Source: an uncultured Calothrix sp.
GTDB lineage: Bacteria > Cyanobacteriota > Cyanobacteriia > Cyanobacteriales > Nostocaceae
Length of the DNA: 6,796 nucleotides
Direction of reading: 5' to 3'
Assembly: GCA_937884685.1 (NCBI GenBank)
Contig: CAKZYM010000309.1
Coordinates: 1 to 6,796, forward strand
The notes below the pieces were generated by a model. That model did not search any database and was not told the DNA's origin. It was given only the letters and a program-made list of their open reading frames with translations. The position numbers and the translations under genes are program-made. Positions 5,868 through 6,796 of this stretch are shown here, in pieces. How positions within the stretch are numbered: position 1 is the stretch's first letter; every line of letters begins with the position of its first letter.

Positions 5868-6796
5868 ATGAAAATCTTATTTTTAGACCAAAGCGGTAAA
5901 CCAGGTGGTGCCGAATTATGTTTAATAGATATTGCTAAACCTTATAGAAATGATTGCAAGGTCGGATTGTTTGCTGATGGTTCTTTCAAAGATTTATTAG
6001 AAAAAAATCATATTCCCGTAGAAGTTTTGACAAATAAAGCTATACAGGTAAAAAAAGAAAGTTCTTTAGGTCAAGGATTAGCAAGTATTACACAACTTGC
6101 ACCTTTAATTACCAAAGTCGTAAAAATTGCCCAAAGCTATGAATTAATTTACGCCAATACTCAAAAAGCCTTAGTAGTCGGCGCAATCGCTAGCTTTTTT
6201 AGCCGTCGTCCTTTAGTATTTCACCTGCACGATATTCTTTCACCAGAACATTTTAGTCAAACAAACCGCAGTATTTCAGTTACTTTAGCAAATCGTGCAT
6301 CGTTAGTTATTGTAAATTCTCAAGCTAGTAAAAAAGCCTTTATCGAAGCAGGAGGGAAAGCAGATAAAGTAAGAATCGTTTACAACGGCTTTGACCCGCA
6401 AAAATATATAAATAAAGAAACAGAAATTCAGCAAGTTAGAAAAGAATTAGAACTAGAAGATAAATTTATAGTAGGACACTTCAGCCGTCTTGCACCTTGG
6501 AAAGGGCAGCATGTTCTACTAGAAGCACTCGCAGAATGTCCTCCAGAAGTTGCAGTAATTTTAGTCGGAGATGCTTTATTCGGCGAACAAGATTACGTCA
6601 AACAGCTACATCAACAAATTGATGCATTACAACTACAAAACCGAGTTAAATTCCTAGGTTTCCGTAACGATATTCCCCTTTTAATGTCCGCTTGCAACTT
6701 AGTAGCACATACTTCCATCTCTCCAGAACCTTTTGGAAGAGTAATTGTAGAAGCCATGCTATCCGGAACACCCGTAGTAGCAGCAGCAGCAGGTGG
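5868..6796 (+). CDS. GT4-family glycosyltransferase, 3' end beyond window
   Basis: An open frame of 309 complete codons with no stop before the window edge; only the C-terminal part of the donor domain is missing. It begins MKILFLDQSGKPGGAE (1-16), the usual N-terminal Rossmann strand and glycine loop of GT4 enzymes. HLHD (119-122) and VYNGFD (171-176) follow, then the donor domain: GHFSRLAPWKGQHVLLEA (203-220), VGDALFGE (233-240), KFLGFRNDIPLLM (261-273) and EPFGRVIVE (287-295), the E-x7-E motif. The window ends in SGTPVVAAAAG, the segment after that motif. It probably extends a glycan chain in the same pathway as the gene upstream, but is clearly divergent from it, so not a recent duplicate. 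The ATG at 5868 has no Shine-Dalgarno; the preceding 20 nt are nearly all A and T, so it may be read by coupling or by an unstructured leader. Confidence 0.88.
   Translation, partial: MKILFLDQSGKPGGAELCLIDIAKPYRNDCKVGLFADGSFKDLLEKNHIPVEVLTNKAIQVKKESSLGQGLASITQLAPLITKVVKIAQSYELIYANTQKALVVGAIASFFSRRPLVFHLHDILSPEHFSQTNRSISVTLANRASLVIVNSQASKKAFIEAGGKADKVRIVYNGFDPQKYINKETEIQQVRKELELEDKFIVGHFSRLAPWKGQHVLLEALAECPPEVAVILVGDALFGEQDYVKQLHQQIDALQLQNRVKFLGFRNDIPLLMSACNLVAHTSISPEPFGRVIVEAMLSGTPVVAAAAG

Overview
The window most likely comes from a filamentous, probably heterocyst-forming cyanobacterium (Nostocales-like). Three things point there: a HIP1 octamer (GCGATCGC) at 5314-5321, runs of short heptamer tandem repeats between genes (GTTAGGA x4 and two others, 5751-5845), and AT-rich DNA with wide intergenic regions full of small hairpins. 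This is inferred from style, not from a marker gene.

Left part (1-1570): a two-gene toxin-antitoxin operon on the minus strand. A Panacea/SocA-like (DUF4065-type) antitoxin gene (717-1199) is followed 9 nt later by a large PemK/MazF-type toxin gene (93-707, GTG start). A good sigma-70-type promoter (TTGATA-17-TATAAT) lies just upstream. That promoter overlaps the stop codon of a short in-frame remnant (1277-1363) that reads as the C-terminal end of a HigA/XRE-type antitoxin, so a second TA module appears to have decayed here. The remnant abuts a compact three-hairpin element (1386-1480) that resembles a REP/MITE-type repeat.

Middle (1524-3807): a terminator hairpin and then a 745-residue minus-strand gene for a membrane-anchored beta-propeller (NHL/gluconolactonase-like) protein with one canonical EF-hand-type calcium loop. 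Its enzymatic role is unknown. A 726-nt AT-rich spacer separates it from the divergent plus-strand genes. The spacer holds a weak promoter candidate, an inverted repeat and a doubtful 33-codon ORF.

Right part (4537-6796): two plus-strand GT4-type glycosyltransferases, the second cut by the window edge. They probably belong to an exopolysaccharide or other surface glycan cluster that continues to the right. The propeller protein could act in the same envelope process, but only its position suggests this.
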